This document shows positions 1 to 12,642 of a stretch of 64,000 bases of DNA, piece by piece. The notes under the pieces are model-generated. The model made no database searches and was not told where the DNA came from. It worked only from the letters and a program-made list of their open reading frames with translations. Made by a program: the position numbers and the translations under genes. This DNA is from Hygrocybe punicea (taxonomy: Eukaryota; Basidiomycota; Agaricomycetes; Agaricales; Hygrophoraceae), in NCBI GenBank assembly GCA_963556145.1, contig OY744472.1, forward strand, positions 4,774,001 to 4,838,000. The letters are read 5' to 3'. The stretch's first letter is position 1. Every line of letters starts with the position of its first letter.

Positions 1-148
1 CCGCATCTGAACCCAGACCGAACGTGGTGAGACGGTTCAATGCCATCTGGGTCCAGGTTCGGCCATGCGCCAAACCAGACCCGAAGTTCAGTTCGCAGTT
101 CCACCAAAAAGGGTCGGAACCGGACCGAACTGAGCTTCGGCAACACTA
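1..148. mobile_element. Right end of a hAT-like element cut by the window edge
   Basis: This stretch is packed with short GGTTCGG/CCGAACC-type words in both orientations. They resemble the subterminal repeats of the hAT-type element at 17438-18797. It ends in CGGCAACACTA, which read backwards gives a TAG-starting terminus like those of the two complete hAT-type elements in the window. The other end and the target duplication lie outside the window, so the boundary at 148 is a guess. It sits just past the end of the non-LTR ORF1 and may have cut off that element's ORF2. Confidence 0.4.
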
Positions 149-177
149 TTTCAGTGAGTTGGGAATGGAGGTGGAGG

Positions 178-1732
178 TCATGCATAAAGTTCCTCCGTTG
201 AGGGTGAGTGGATGGGGTGTTGTTGTTGGTGCTGGTGGTGATGTTGAGGTTGGGACAGGCATGGTGTGATTGTTCGCGGTGCTGCAGTCGTCATGTCTGG
301 GTGGGTGGATGTCTGTGTCATGATGTGGGTGGGGCCTTCCAGTGGTTCGTCAGCCCACCATCCTCCAGAGGTAGGTGGCGCCGGTCTATCTGTCCAGTAG
401 GTGTGTAGCGTTTGTTGGGCAGACTGTAGGACCGCCCTTTGGTTGCGTCGGTCATTAGCTGGTGCTGGCGCTGTTTGTTGCTGTCCAGCTCCTGTGTAGC
501 CTCTGCTGTGGGGTCCCTGATTGTCCCGTCCTTCTCTGCTCTGCTCGTGCCATTCGTCCATGTGTTGTGCATTGTTCATAGGTGCGTCGTTTCTCCATGC
601 CGTGTCGAAAGTGTTCCGCATGGGGTCGATATCTATTCTGCCCCACATGCTGGGGTCATTGGTGGGGAAAAGTCTGTACTTAGTGTCCGGGTCTCGATCG
701 TGCGCCCGTTGGAGGCGTTCCCTAAAAACCTGGCATTGCCAATCCGCAGCACCGTGCCCACATTCTTGACAGTTGGCGCATTTCATCTCCCCGGTGCCGC
801 AAAGTTGGTCTGCTGCGCGGTGGAACCCTGCACAGTGGGCGCATACATCATGGATGGATTTGCACTCCTTCACGATGTGGCTGAATTTCTGGCACTTCAT
901 GCATCTCCGTGGATCCATCAGCACTTTCTTCGTCCTGCATTGCTTGCCCTCTATGAAAATGCCATATTTCAATGCATGGTTCGCAGCCTCTCTCATGCTG
1001 AAGCCCACTGTCAAAAATGCAAAGTGCTGTCCCTCTCGACGAAGGTGGGTTGGCTTGATCCAACGTGCCTCATATCCATACCACAATCTGTCTGTCCAAC
1101 GTGTTCCCCTTCGCTATCAGCGCTGCGTGTTCCGGTGGGATCTGTGTGGTGGTTCTTGCAACCGATGCGAAAGTGGGTGTGCCATTATCACTGGGTCATT
1201 CCCGGTTGGAGGTCGCTTCTGCCGCCTTGAGCGTGCTCTTAGTGCGAGTTGTGAGTTCGTTCAAATTAGCGTGGAGGTCGTCCAATGTGTTCATCATTAG
1301 GGTTGTTGCCCCCCGCAGCGCCTCCTCCTGCTTTTCACTAGCTTGTGTTGCTGCCGCGATCGTTTCAGCTGCCATAGTCAGCTTGGGGTGTATGAGCTCA
1401 TCTATCTTCTTGTCCATTTTCACAACCGTCTCATTGGCCATCGTGTCCAAGCCTATCTCTTCTAGGATGAATGCTAAGGCCCTGAGGGTGTTGACTGCGG
1501 GCCTCAGCAGCTTGGCTATACCTGCTGCCACCTGTAGCAAAACATACACTAGTCTCTGCATGGTGACCTTTTCCCCTTGTGTGATGTACATGTCTTGTAT
1601 CAGGGCTGCCCTGGCATCTTTCACGTTGAGCACGTCAGTGAGGACACCTGTGGCATCAGCCAGCTCATCCCTGGTTAGTCTGGTCGCATGTTTGTCTAGA
1701 TTACCTTCCAAGGTCCGGTTTTTCGAAGTCAT
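178..1732 (-). pseudogene. Non-LTR retrotransposon ORF1 (gag-like, zinc knuckles), broken
   Basis: On the minus strand there are two reading frames in the order expected of a LINE ORF1. The N-terminal part (1732 down to 1196) is helical and begins with ATG. The C-terminal part (about 1110 down to 178) carries three zinc-knuckle-like motifs: CMKCQKFSHIVKEC, then CAHC..H..C, then CANCQECGH..C. The halves are in different frames and a stop lies upstream of the second, so at least one frameshift has broken the ORF near 1100-1200. The C-terminal third is Gln/His/Pro-rich. No ORF2 (endonuclease plus reverse transcriptase) follows; it would lie to the left, where a hAT-like end begins. The arrangement fits the ORF1 of Tad-like elements of fungi, but the exact clade cannot be told. 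Confidence 0.7.
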
Positions 1733-1750
1733 AGTTTATAACGTGTCTTA

Positions 1751-2979
1751 AAGGTCTATCAGATAGGGACTAAACTATCATAGTGCTCGTTTTATTATAT
1801 ATGGGAGGTGTGGAGCCGCCGCTCAGGTTGCCTTTGTTGGGGTCCTGGTCGGGGTGCCACGTGGTGTGTTGCCAAGAGAGTCCATTCTTATTCTTATTTG
1901 GCAATGGCAGGTCTTGAGGACAGGGATCAGTCTACTTGGGGGTGGGATTGGAGAGGACATGATGGGTTATGGGAGTTTTACTGGAGGTATGTATAGAGTT
2001 AGTGGTTTTCAGTGGTTCTTGTTGAAAATGCAATAGGCAGGACAGTGGCTATTATTGTGGCAAACATGAGGAGGAGGAACAGGGAGAGGGTGCTGGGGTA
2101 ACTGTGGCTATAATGTGGTTGTGATTTTTTTTTGTTCAGAATGGACACAGGCAATGATTGGGGGGGAATACATGTGAAGTGGGCAATGTGTCTACCATAT
2201 GAGGTGTCTCTCAGATTACATGATCAATTGTCATATTCCATGCATGAAGTAAGTATCATTGAGGCAGAAATAGACACCTAAGAGAGTTAAAAAAAGAGCA
2301 TGGGGTTTTTCAGTTAGTTGGGAATCACCATTGTAGTAAATCCAATGGATGTGTTGAAACTGTTTAAGACAGATAGTGGGTAGGTTAGTAAAGGGTGTCA
2401 AGGGGTGAGTGTGACAAACCTCATTTTCACTAGTTTTGGTTATGGAGTGCCAGGTTATCTGGGAAAGCAAAGTGTGCCATGCCAATTGGACCTCATGAAT
2501 GTGCATGATGTTTCAGAAACACATGAAGTGGAAGTGGCTGGTGAAGTCAATGGGTGATGGCATGTTGATCAATGGTGCAGGGCAGCCTGTGTGCACATAT
2601 AAGTGGGAAAATGCGAGTGGTTGGGACAACAAGCTGAGAGACACAGAGGAAGGGGGCCACTTGTCTAAAACAGAGGTATTCAGGTTGCATGTGGAAAGAT
2701 CAAGGATATGAGAACCCAAATGGAATATAAATTTGGCATGTTCTTTGGGTGGGCTAGAGAAATGAATGGTCACTGCGCTGCAAGCCTAAACAGACAGCTG
2801 AGTGGACTGACTGTCAAGGAGCTGTTGGCTCTTTGTCCTGAGGGCTTCTGCTTGCATGTTGAGAGACCAGGAGTCGCAATTTATTAATCGCCAGGATTGC
2901 ATCAGAAGACGAGGAAACACAGGAGGTTTTTTGACAAGGAGGGCCACAAAAACAGGCTGCCATTGCCCTTGATGAACTG
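1751..2979. other. No gene seen
   Basis: Purine-rich plus-strand sequence with only short, unconvincing open frames on both strands. No terminal repeats or recognisable domains were found. Confidence 0.5.
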
Positions 2980-3453
2980 TTGCTGGATTCAGCTGCAGAT
3001 GATCCAAGGTATGCAGCCATTCTGGATGCCAAAAGGGTGGTGATGGGCACTGAGGATGAGGATGTTTACCTCAACTGCCCTATGCAAGACGTGATCAACA
3101 AGATGATTATCAATTTCATAGAGGAGACAGGCAACATGGCATTTTTGAGAGCAGTGTGCATTGTGTATGCAAGAGAAGGGTGTAAATCCCATACTGAGGG
3201 GATGAAGATAAGTGATTTGTCTTACATTGACCTCCTCAGCCTGCACAAAGCACATCCAGCTCATGTACTTGTAAGCACTTATGCTATGGGGTCATCTGTA
3301 TCCAAGGGGTTGATGGTGATCCAAAGTGAAGGAGCCACCATGCCCCATATCTTTGCCCTCACATTCCTGCATGACTCATCCATACTCATCACTTTCACCT
3401 GCACTGGCATCAAGTGTTGCCTGAGTGCCCTCACTGCCAGGTTTAAAATTTGA
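2950..3453 (+). CDS. Orphan open frame, unknown, probably a remnant
   Basis: An open frame of about 160 codons. Its first 110 codons look like real protein: acidic, helical, with phrases such as DDPRYAAILDAKRVV and MQDVINKMIINFIEE. The last 45 codons look like noncoding read-through. There is no ATG at the natural start of the protein-like part and no clear splice sites. I do not recognise the family. The surroundings are transposon-rich, so it may be a fragment of an old element or a captured exon. Confidence 0.25.
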   Translation, partial: KQAAIALDELLLDSAADDPRYAAILDAKRVVMGTEDEDVYLNCPMQDVINKMIINFIEETGNMAFLRAVCIVYAREGCKSHTEGMKISDLSYIDLLSLHKAHPAHVLVSTYAMGSSVSKGLMVIQSEGATMPHIFALTFLHDSSILITFTCTGIKCCLSALTARFKI

Positions 3454-6400
3454 ACTCCTTGAGCCTCCTCCATGCTTGCCTTCAAAATATCACTTGGCAT
3501 GATTTCCTTGATTGCCTTCTGATTCATCACAAAGGTGCTCTTTTGGATATGTATCGCGGTGAAATGACAGACTGCTTGGTTTTGCAAAATGCCAAAAGTC
3601 TAAGCAAAAGCACCTATCACCATATCTCAATACCCATCACACATGTTCAGCATAAGACACCAATGCAGGCCTATCAACTTCAAACCCCTCCACATATGGA
3701 AAGAAGATTGCAAATGCACCCAGAAGATGATTAGGTTCCTCAGCACTGCCTCCCATCCATTTGTCATTGTCATCCACATGCAGGTATGCGTTTATGAAGG
3801 CCCCTCCCCTTCAGATGGCATACTGAGCCTGCCCTTGTGACCCTCTGCTGTTGAAGAACATGTTTGTCACAACCTCTTTGTCTGGCAGGCCCCACGCATC
3901 CATGTCTACAACACCATGCACTTGCAAAGCCATAACCACTGGCTGCAGTTGCTATCAACAATAGAGCTACCTAACCACCAACATTACTCACCTCTGCCAA
4001 ATCCTTCATCTCCATCTATTTCCATGATATCTACCATGTCCCCAGCATGGACAGCCATGTCCTCAACATCCTCCATCACCATTACAAAGGAGCGTCCTGT
4101 TGAAAACCCCACCCTCAGCTTCACTCAAAATTTACAAACAAGGAACTCACCTCCACCCTCTCCTTCTTCCTCATCCTCAACTGGCACATAACCATCTCTC
4201 TCATACTCAAGAGCCACCATGTCTGTGCTGTGTTTTGCTGTGAGTCGGATCTCTGAGAGCACCCCCACCAGATTCCCCTTAGAGATCCTTACCCCTGCGT
4301 ACAAGGGGTTATGTTAGCATAGTGTTACAGATCGCTTCTGCAGCGGGCTCCAGCAACAATCAACTTAACTGGGACATGGTTTCCAGAGGAAAGAACAGCA
4401 GTTTTCATTGTTGCTTATAACTAAGACAACACTGCTAAGAGGGGGGGGTCAAGTTCTAATGTCATTGCAAGCCATGGGGGTTACCCAAGACAAGGGGTCT
4501 GCCCCAAGAACCAGACTAAACATAAAGAAGAAAAAGAAGAAAAAGTCCAAACCAACAACAAGAACAGTAGATATAGTGACTGGTCTTGAGGGGAGGTAAA
4601 TAGAAATACAACCATGAAGCTACAACATGTCCAACTACACCACATGTTCACCATGAGGCGCACATGAGGCGTCCTCATGTCGATGTTCTCGTGATCCAAC
4701 TGGAGGCCCAGGTGTCATTGAGGATAGAAGAGGTCCGGATGACTTGGATGATTTGTCATCGGATCATGTGACATGCAGAATTGCCAATTTGGGGTCTATA
4801 CTTGTTGTAATAAGCAAGTGCACAGTCTGGCAAGTGCATTGCATGGTCGGGTCAAAGAGGGGTATCGTCCAGTGTGGGATGAAGAGAGTGTCTTGAGGTA
4901 GCATGGATATAGTGACAAGGTCCACCTGATGTCGGTATTCTTCCAAGAAAGGGTATTGTTGTAAACAAGTGTGGACAGTATCAAGGTCATAGATGGAAAA
5001 GGATAAATGAACGTGGGTCCAGGTTTCGAGTCATGGCACAGGTGACAAGCTGTGGGAACAAGTAGTCGGGTACTGCATTGAAGCGATGATGTGTGAACGA
5101 TACACAATAGGGGTTGGTTCACTGTTTGGGAAGTCATGTGGTTTGTGGTCAAAGTCTGAAGGTGTGTGCTTCAGCGATGGTCAGATTGGAGGGAACAGTG
5201 AAATGTCTTGTGATTGAGGATTGTTCAGGGCATGTGTGCAGGTGAGGAATGTCGTCAGATCATCAGGGAGGATAATGGTAGGCACAGAATATAAAAGTGG
5301 AAACCAAATATCCAGGTATGGCAATTGTCAATTACGTGGTGAGATATTGTCGAGGTGGAAGTTGGAAGTATCAATGGCAGAAGAGTTTTGGTGTCGATGC
5401 CAAAGATAGATCATAACAAGGTAAAAGCTGATAAGGAAAGTGATGGCAATGCTGCCAATGATGATTACGGTAATTAGCTATGTTGGGAGTACAGCCATTG
5501 TGAATTGGTTTGTCATGGGATGAAGTAAACAATATGTCAAGGTAAGGGAAAAGACAATGGCGATGATGTCCATCGGCAAGGAGACTGTTCAGGTACAGCA
5601 AGGTCACATGGGGATGTGTCCATGGTTGGTCTGGATTGTTCTAGAAGAAAGGATAAAAATGAAACAAGAACAAGAATAAACAATGATGTCCAGAAGAGGA
5701 CAAAGAACAAAAGGAAATGAAAAAGGAAGGTGGAGTAGTATGGAATCGTCATGGTAGGTACCGGAGTTGGAAGCGGAGTTGGAAAATGTAACACATAGCC
5801 ACTCAATTGCGCTCTGCACTCGATCCCAATGAACCCTAAACAGTCCATGCATACAACTGTCTGGGAGATTATGTAGACCAATTATCATAATGCCAATAAC
5901 AGATGCCAGAATTTGGCCTGGAGGCAGGAGTGTGTCCATGTCAACCATGTCTGCAATGTCCTGTGTGTTCAACCTGTAAGTGGACACATTCCCATGAACC
6001 ACACTGTTGAGCCAATTGTCATTCCAATTATGTGCTCCCTTCACAACTTGACAATATATGCCACTGGATAGTACATCACAACCAGCACTTTCTTGGGCAG
6101 GGTCAAAACTGCCAGCTCATGGGGGACTTCTCAGATCCACATGTTATTTGCCAAAGAAAGTGGCAGCATCACCCCTTTGTGCAGTTTCCTGATATATTCA
6201 CTACAAACAGGCCCTTCCAGTGGACTACCCACAACTGCTGCAGTATGGAGCAGCATTCCATTGTGGGTGTCATGAATCCAAATGGTTTTAGGTGTAATGT
6301 CATGGGTTTACCTTCAGACCATGGACTTAAATATTTAAGTGCAAGAATACAGATGCACACTTACACTCATTAGTACCCATTATATGCATTTCGACATTAT

Positions 6401-6781
6401 GTATGCTGGTGAACAGACATAAATAGCAAGTATGCTTACTTGTCATATTACTAGCAATGCCCAGACCTAACTGTTTGTGTATGGTGCACAGAGGCACATT
6501 CCCCACTCATTAGTATTTATTATATATTTCTCTGCATTACACATGCAAGGAGACAAGCACAACTAGTATTCTTACCTAGATTAGCAGTAGTGGATTGATT
6601 ACAAATCTGGTTTACTTGTATTGATCAAAAGCACCTGACCTTCCCACAGTTGTAGTCAAACTAGACTGGACCACAGGTGTTGCCATCTAGTATAGTTTGA
6701 CTCAACTTTGTTGATTTCTCTACACCAGCAATATCCCCAGCAATACCAGCAACACCGTAACTACAAATTGTATATTGTAGA
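3454..6781. other. Long region without a recognisable gene
   Basis: I see no domain, terminal repeat or spliced gene here. Open frames are short and occur in all frames. A loose direct repeat around CACTCATTAGTA occurs near 6366 and 6505, both followed by AT-rich sequence. The region probably consists of old, eroded repeats next to the Copia insertion site. Confidence 0.5.
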
Positions 6782-7095
6782 TGTTGGATTACAGTCGCAT
6801 CGCGGTGTCCTGTTATTCAACGTTTGTTGTTGTTTATATCGGTAGCTATATACAGTCGTTCCACGTCACAACGACACCTCAGCTTCGTATCACGAACTGA
6901 GGTGTGAGCACACTCATTTATCTCATCTACCATATGCTAATTCCTAGTAGCATATTTGTCATTTAGGTAGACATAATGTTAATACAGCTTCGTATCTCGA
7001 ACTGAGCATATTTGTCATTTAGAACGCTGCATCAACATCGTACCACATTCTCGGCCACTCGCTGCAACGTCTTCCAGTACACCCATACCTCAACA
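6782..7095 (+). repeat. Left LTR of Copia element 1
   Basis: 314 bp, TGTTGG...CAACA. It contains two internal duplications. CAGCTTCGTATC-C-GAACTGAG occurs twice; the first copy is also an imperfect inverted repeat able to form a hairpin. GCATATTTGTCATTTAG also occurs twice. Five of the seven differences from the right LTR are C/T or G/A changes at CpG positions. Confidence 0.97.
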
Positions 7096-7110
7096 GGTTA
7101 TGAGCCCTGA
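7096..7110 (+). other. Primer-binding site, half-tRNA type
   Basis: GGTTATGAGCCCTGA follows the left LTR directly. It is complementary to the anticodon region of initiator tRNA-Met (GGGCUCAUAACC), the internal-tRNA priming mode known from insect copia. Copia element 2 has the same site at 14392. Confidence 0.8.
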
Positions 7111-10100
7111 TGGCTACGACAGAATCGTCAATATCTCACGGTGCCCTTAAGCTCTACAACATCCCGAAACTCAGCGATGACGGATCCAACTGGATCACAT
7201 ACAAAGAGCGCATGCTCAACGCTTTTGGAGCCTGGGGACTTATCCGACACGTCGAGGGCCGCGCGCGAAAACCCGTACCGTACGTATATGAAGACACAGG
7301 CAAAGTTCTATTGCCTGACGGAAAGGAAGCCACGGAAACTCAAATTGAGGCCCACGAGAAGAAGGTCGATGAATTCGCTCAACGCGAATTTATGGTCAAA
7401 CAGCAAATCTACGAAACGATCACCGACCGGACACTTTTGCAAGTCAAGAAGCTCACCGCCGCAAAAGATGTCTGGGACGACATCGGTAACAGTCACCAGG
7501 ACAAGAGTGAACTCGTACAGATCGATATACTACGAAAGCTCTGAGAAATCCGATGCGAGGAAGACAGCGACGTCCGCGCTCATTTAGGAGACATCCAGCA
7601 CATGTTGGAAGAGCTAGCCGGGATTGGGTCACCCTTATCGGACGCAAATCTCTCGGCAACCATCATAGCTTCACTCCCCGAAAGCTACCGCTCCCTCCTA
7701 GCATCAATTCTCGCTGCAACAAAGATCACTAAGCAGACACTCACCCCAGATACTCTTATCACCCACATCCTTGATGAAGCTGACCATAGAAAAGTCCACG
7801 AGAATGCAGAGGGAACCTCCGCGATGTCTGCGAAGACCGTCAAGGGCAAACGTTTCAAGGGAAAGAAAGGGGACACAAGCTCTAGCATCAGTTGTTCCAA
7901 CTGCGGTCACCCTGGACACACCAGTGACGACTGCTGGAGACCTGGAGGAGGCAAAGAGGGTCAGGGCCCGTACCAACGGAACAAAAAGACACGCGCAGTG
8001 GCTAACGCCGCGCACTACAGTGATCACGACGATCACGAATATGTCTTCACAGCTACCCTAGATCCTGAACAGCTGGCAACAACGTTATCACTCCCAGTTA
8101 CTCAACATGGCGCCATAATGGATTGTGGCGCAAGCGACCATTTCTGCCCGGATCGGTCGAAATTCATTAGCTTCCAGATAATCAAACCAAAACCCATTAA
8201 ATCGGCTGATGGACGAATTATCAATGCAATTGGAATCGGAAACATCAAAATGAAATTCCCGAACGGAAAGACTAACACGCTCGTCACATTGGCTAACACG
8301 CTATATGCTCCAGATATGTACTTGACACTGATATCCGTCAGCCGTCTCAATAACGCTGATTACTCCCTACTCACGGAGAACAGAACCTGTCAAATTCGTA
8401 CACCATTGCCCAATTGTCGCGTAATAGCTCACATTCCACAGTCAAGGGGGCTATATCAAATAACCACCATACCAGAGTCTAGAGCCAAGACCGCGGCCAC
8501 CGCAAATGATTTGCAAACCAAGATGACCCTAATGGACTTCCACTGTCGCATGGGACACGCCTCTCCCATAGCACTAAAGAGGATGGTCACAGCTGGAATG
8601 ATTAAGGGGATAAAACTTGACATATCCTCACACCCGGAGTTCTGCGAAGTATGCGAAAAGGCTAAGGCTACGCAAAAGCCTTTCCTGAGCCCACGGACCG
8701 GAGAACGAGCCAAGAACTACGGTGACAAAATTTATTCGGACGTATGGGGGCCGGCACGCATTCAATCCATCAACAAGAACAAGTATTTCGTCACATATAT
8801 GGACAAATCTACCTTGGAAACCGTAGTTGATTTCATGCCGCGGAAGGACAACACCTTCCAAACGTATAAGAAATATGAGGCCATGCTCGATACTCAAAAA
8901 GGGGTCAAGATCAAGATCCTAGGTTCAGATTCAGGGGGAGAATATACGTCCAAAGAGTTCCGAAAACATACTGAGACAAAGGGCACTGTTCGCCACCTCA
9001 TGGCACATGATTCCCCACAGTCCAATGGGAAGAGTGAACGGTACAACCGAACTCTCCTTGATGCGGCACGGGCAATGCTCATTGCATCCGGACTTCCCAA
9101 ATTCCTTTGGGAGGAATCTGTACGCCACTCGAACTGGATCCGTAACCGATGTTCTTCAAGATCACTACCTGAGAACAAAACCCCTCATGAGATGTCCACC
9201 GGCACAAAGCCTGACTTATCAGACCTCCATGAATTCGGTACGCAGGTCTACGTCCGAGATCTCAAGGCTGGAAAACTAGACCCAAGAGCCAAACTGGGAA
9301 GATTCATCGGATACGCATCCAAGTCCAAGGCCTACTGCGTTTATTGGCCAGACAAACGCTCCATTACTACGGAGCGTGATGTTACTTTTCATCCAGGGCA
9401 GGTACCCAATCCTGAGGGCATTCAGCCCAAGGGGGAGAATTGGGATATCGATCCGAATACCCTCACAGATGACCAACCTGACACCACATCTGATGACACT
9501 GCCCTAGTTCCTCCAAATGCTCCCAATAACCAACCAGCGGAGGTCCTAACCCCACCCAAAAATCTGCCGGTCCCAGACAATCCACCTGATCCTAGGCCAC
9601 TACCCCGGGCCAGTCAACCACGCTCCAAAGGACTTATTGATGCCGATCCAGCCAAAGGGAGAGGCTTACGAAGTCGCCCACCACCTGGCCACTACGCTAA
9701 CATCAATAATCCACCTGTTGCTCGCAGGGGAAGTACAGCTAATCTAGTATTTGTTGACACTGGTCAATGTGACGACACACATGATGATGCATGTGACGAC
9801 ACCGACTTTTCAGTTGGGTTCGCTATGTCGGCACTTATTGGCAAGGACCCTGAATCCCTAGCCGAAGTGCTTGATTCTCCTGATGCATCAAAATGGGCTG
9901 ATGCCATAACAACCGAACTAATCCAGCTCGAACATATGAAGACCTGGGAGGTAGTCGAAGCACCACCTGACGCCAACGTAATCAAATCTGGATACACCTT
10001 CAAGCTCAAAGGAGACGCTGCCAGAAATATCGTCAAATATAAGGCACGACTTGTCGCTCGAGGCTACGCTCAAATCCATGGCATAGATTACTTCAAAACA

Positions 10101-11432
10101 TACTCTCCCGTTGTCAAGCTACCCACGCTACGTGCATTGCTTGCATGGGGAGCATCACAAGACTCCGAAATCCATCAAATGGACGTCAAGGGCGCTTACC
10201 TCCATGCTGAGCTACCCAAGAATGAAGTCCTATATATGGAGGCTCCACCCCGATATAACATCAATGCACAGAGACCCGCCAACACCCGTCCCGAGGCCAA
10301 ACTCGTTTGCCGCTTACTGAAGGGACTTTATGGAACCAAACAAGGTGGCCGAACTTGGTACATCAAACTACGCGGAACATTTCGGGAACTAGGCTACAGC
10401 GTTCTAAGGGCCGACGAGGCAGTATTTTATAAGTTTGACAAAGACGGCTATACATTTGTCGCTGCTGCTGTCGATGACCTCACGCTACTGGCTGGTTCCA
10501 TGCCCAACATAAATACCCTAAAACGTGAACTTGCCAAACGATTCGAAATGAGCGATCTAGGGGAGATCCACTGGATCCTCGGAATGGAGGTCAAACACGA
10601 CAGGAAAGACCATACTATCTTGCTTGGCCAACAGGCCTACATTGACAGAATCATTGCCCAATTCAACTTATCTGATGCCAAGACACTCTCCATACCAATG
10701 GACCCAAGCGTGGTTCTCTCAAAACACCAGTGCCCCTCAATGGCAAAAGAGTTTGCTCAGATGCAAGGAGTTCCATACCAGTCCGCCATTGGGTCACTCA
10801 TGTATGCTGCACTTGGCACACGCCCAGACATCACCTTTGCTGTCAGCCAGCTGTCCCAATACATGCAAAACCCTGGGATTCCGCACTGGGAGGCAGCAAA
10901 ACGAGTTTTCCGATATCTCAAAGGTACCCGAGACCTCAGGCTCATCCTTGGCGGCATCAATGCCACCCTTAGTGGGTACTCAGACGCGGATTGGGGCTCA
11001 CAACTCCATCGACACTCAATTTCTGGATACGCATATCACCTTGGCATCGGTGCTATCTCCTGGAGCTCCAAGAAACAACCAATCGTTGCTCTGTCAAGCA
11101 CAGAAGCTGAGTACATAGCCCTAACGCATGCAATGAAGGAAGCCATTTGGCTCCATTCACTCCTTACTGAAATTGGCTCGGCCCCAACTGGCGCCACTCC
11201 TCTACTTTGCGACAATCAAGGCGCAATATCTCTCACAAAGGACCACGTATACCATTCACGGACCAAACATATTGACATTCGGTATCATTTCATCCGGGAG
11301 ACCACCCTGAATGGGGATGTCGATATCTCATACTGTCCAACCCAAGATATGGTTGCTGACACCCTTACCAAGCCATTGGCCTGGCAATCATTCGAGAAAT
11401 TCGTTACCGCTCTAGGACTCCACTTGGACTGA
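7110..11432 (+). pseudogene. Copia gag-pol polyprotein with one in-frame stop
   Basis: ATG at 7110 opens a frame that runs to 11432 with one interruption, TGA at 7542-7544. Upstream (144 codons) is the gag N-terminal region. Downstream, 1276 codons encode the rest. The gag zinc knuckle CSNCGHPGHTSDDC lies near 7893. The protease motif DCGASDH (normally DSGA) is near 8121. The integrase HHCC region and D,D,E residues follow (SDVWGP, DSGGEY, NGKSERYNRT). Reverse transcriptase has AVDDL (normally YVDDL) near 10470, and RNase H has SDADWG, STEAEY and CDNQGA. Since the rest is open, the TGA is most simply an Arg CGA codon hit by a CpG-to-TpG change. Programmed read-through cannot be excluded. Protein made from the downstream ATG at 7602 would lack the gag N-terminus. 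Confidence 0.95.
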
Positions 11433-11439
11433 GGGGGAG
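11431..11439 (+). other. Polypurine tract of Copia element 1
   Basis: GAGGGGGAG lies directly before the right LTR and overlaps the polyprotein stop codon. This is the expected place and composition for plus-strand priming. Confidence 0.85.
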
Positions 11440-11753
11440 TGTTGGATTACAGTCGCATCGCGGTGTCCTGTTATTCAACATTTGTTGTTGTTTATATCGG
11501 TAGCTATATACAGTCGTTCCACGTCACAACGACACCTCAGCTTCGTATCACGAACTGAGGTGTGAGCACACTCATTTATCTCATCTACCATATGCTAATT
11601 CCTAGTAGCATATTTGTCATTTAGGTAGACATAATGTTAATACAGCTTCGTATCATGAACTGAGCATATTTGTCATTTAGAACGCTGCATCAACATCGTA
11701 CCACATTCTCGGCCACTCCCCGCAACATCTTCCAGTACGCCCATACCTCAACA
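11440..11753 (+). repeat. Right LTR of Copia element 1
   Basis: 314 bp, aligned without gaps to the left LTR. The target duplication GTAGA follows at 11754-11758. Confidence 0.97.
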
Positions 11754-11758
11754 GTAGA

Positions 11759-12642
11759 TTAGATAATGATATCTGTCCAAAATGGGGATCAGGATCGGGA
11801 TCTTTCCACTGTAGAGGGTCAAGGTCCCCCTGAGTCCATATTGTTGATATCTCATGAATCCAGACAAACCCGATGCCTCCAAATGACTCGCAGTCCAACC
11901 CGCCCGATGTGATGTGACATGACGTGACCCGACATATGCCGCTTTGTCACAGCCACTTTTGGACCAAATCCGTTAGGCTCATAAGCCCTGGATTCCCAAT
12001 TCCAGGAGATGGATCTCATCGGACTTGATTCCTGACTTTGGACTTACCCAATATATGCATCCCCTTGTCCTTTCAGAGATATACATGACATTTTAGATCT
12101 TTTTCTTGGATATTTGTTTTCCCCTCCATTTTCCTGTCTTCATCACATTGCAACCCTCTCTTCTCATCCCCATTCCAACTTTTTTTTGTAGTTATCTATC
12201 GGTCGAAATAGACATGACCGAAAGTAGACTACCCACTCATGTACTATAAAAACGGTCCCTGACAACTGTACAAAAAAAGAGATACCCTTAGTTCCCATTT
12301 TCCTACAGTCAGAATCATGTTTTAATCCCTTCACATGCTCATCCTCATAGACCTTTAGATTTTCGTAGTTGACTTCTTCATCTTTATCGTTGTTCTGTTA
12401 TTCATTCATCATTCCCAACCTGACCTGACCTGACCCACTGTACCTGACGTCATTGGCATCTTTGGGTTCATCATTATTTATCCGTTTTCAGTCCATTCAT
12501 CGACTGGTTCTTCATTTATTTGTTTGTTTTGTCTATTTTCATAGTTTTAGATGGCGGCTTTACATTCCATTTCTCTTACTATACTTTTACCACTATCCCC
12601 AACACTGGTTATCCACCATCACTTCTATGCTGACACCCTAGG
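11759..12642. other. No gene seen
   Basis: T-rich and pyrimidine-rich sequence between the Copia element and the first hAT-type element. A short CCTGA-word repeat lies near 12420-12440. No convincing ORF or splice pattern was found. Confidence 0.5.

Larger units (their letters stand above)
6782..11753 (+). mobile_element. Ty1/Copia LTR retrotransposon 1, full length
   Basis: A complete 4972-bp Copia-type element. It has two 314-bp LTRs (6782-7095 and 11440-11753) that start TGTTGG and end CAACA. It is flanked by the 5-bp target duplication GTAGA at 6777-6781 and 11754-11758. Directly inside the left LTR is a primer-binding site, and just before the right LTR is a purine tract (GAGGGGGAG). 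One long coding frame lies between, interrupted by a single in-frame TGA. The LTRs differ at 7 of 314 positions (about 2.2%), so the insertion is fairly young. Domain order protease, integrase, reverse transcriptase, RNase H defines the Copia type. Confidence 0.97.

Noticed and set aside
439..1751. Plus-strand frames of 263, 175 and 228 codons over the non-LTR ORF1
   Set aside because: They are shadows of the minus-strand ORF1, which has zinc knuckles.
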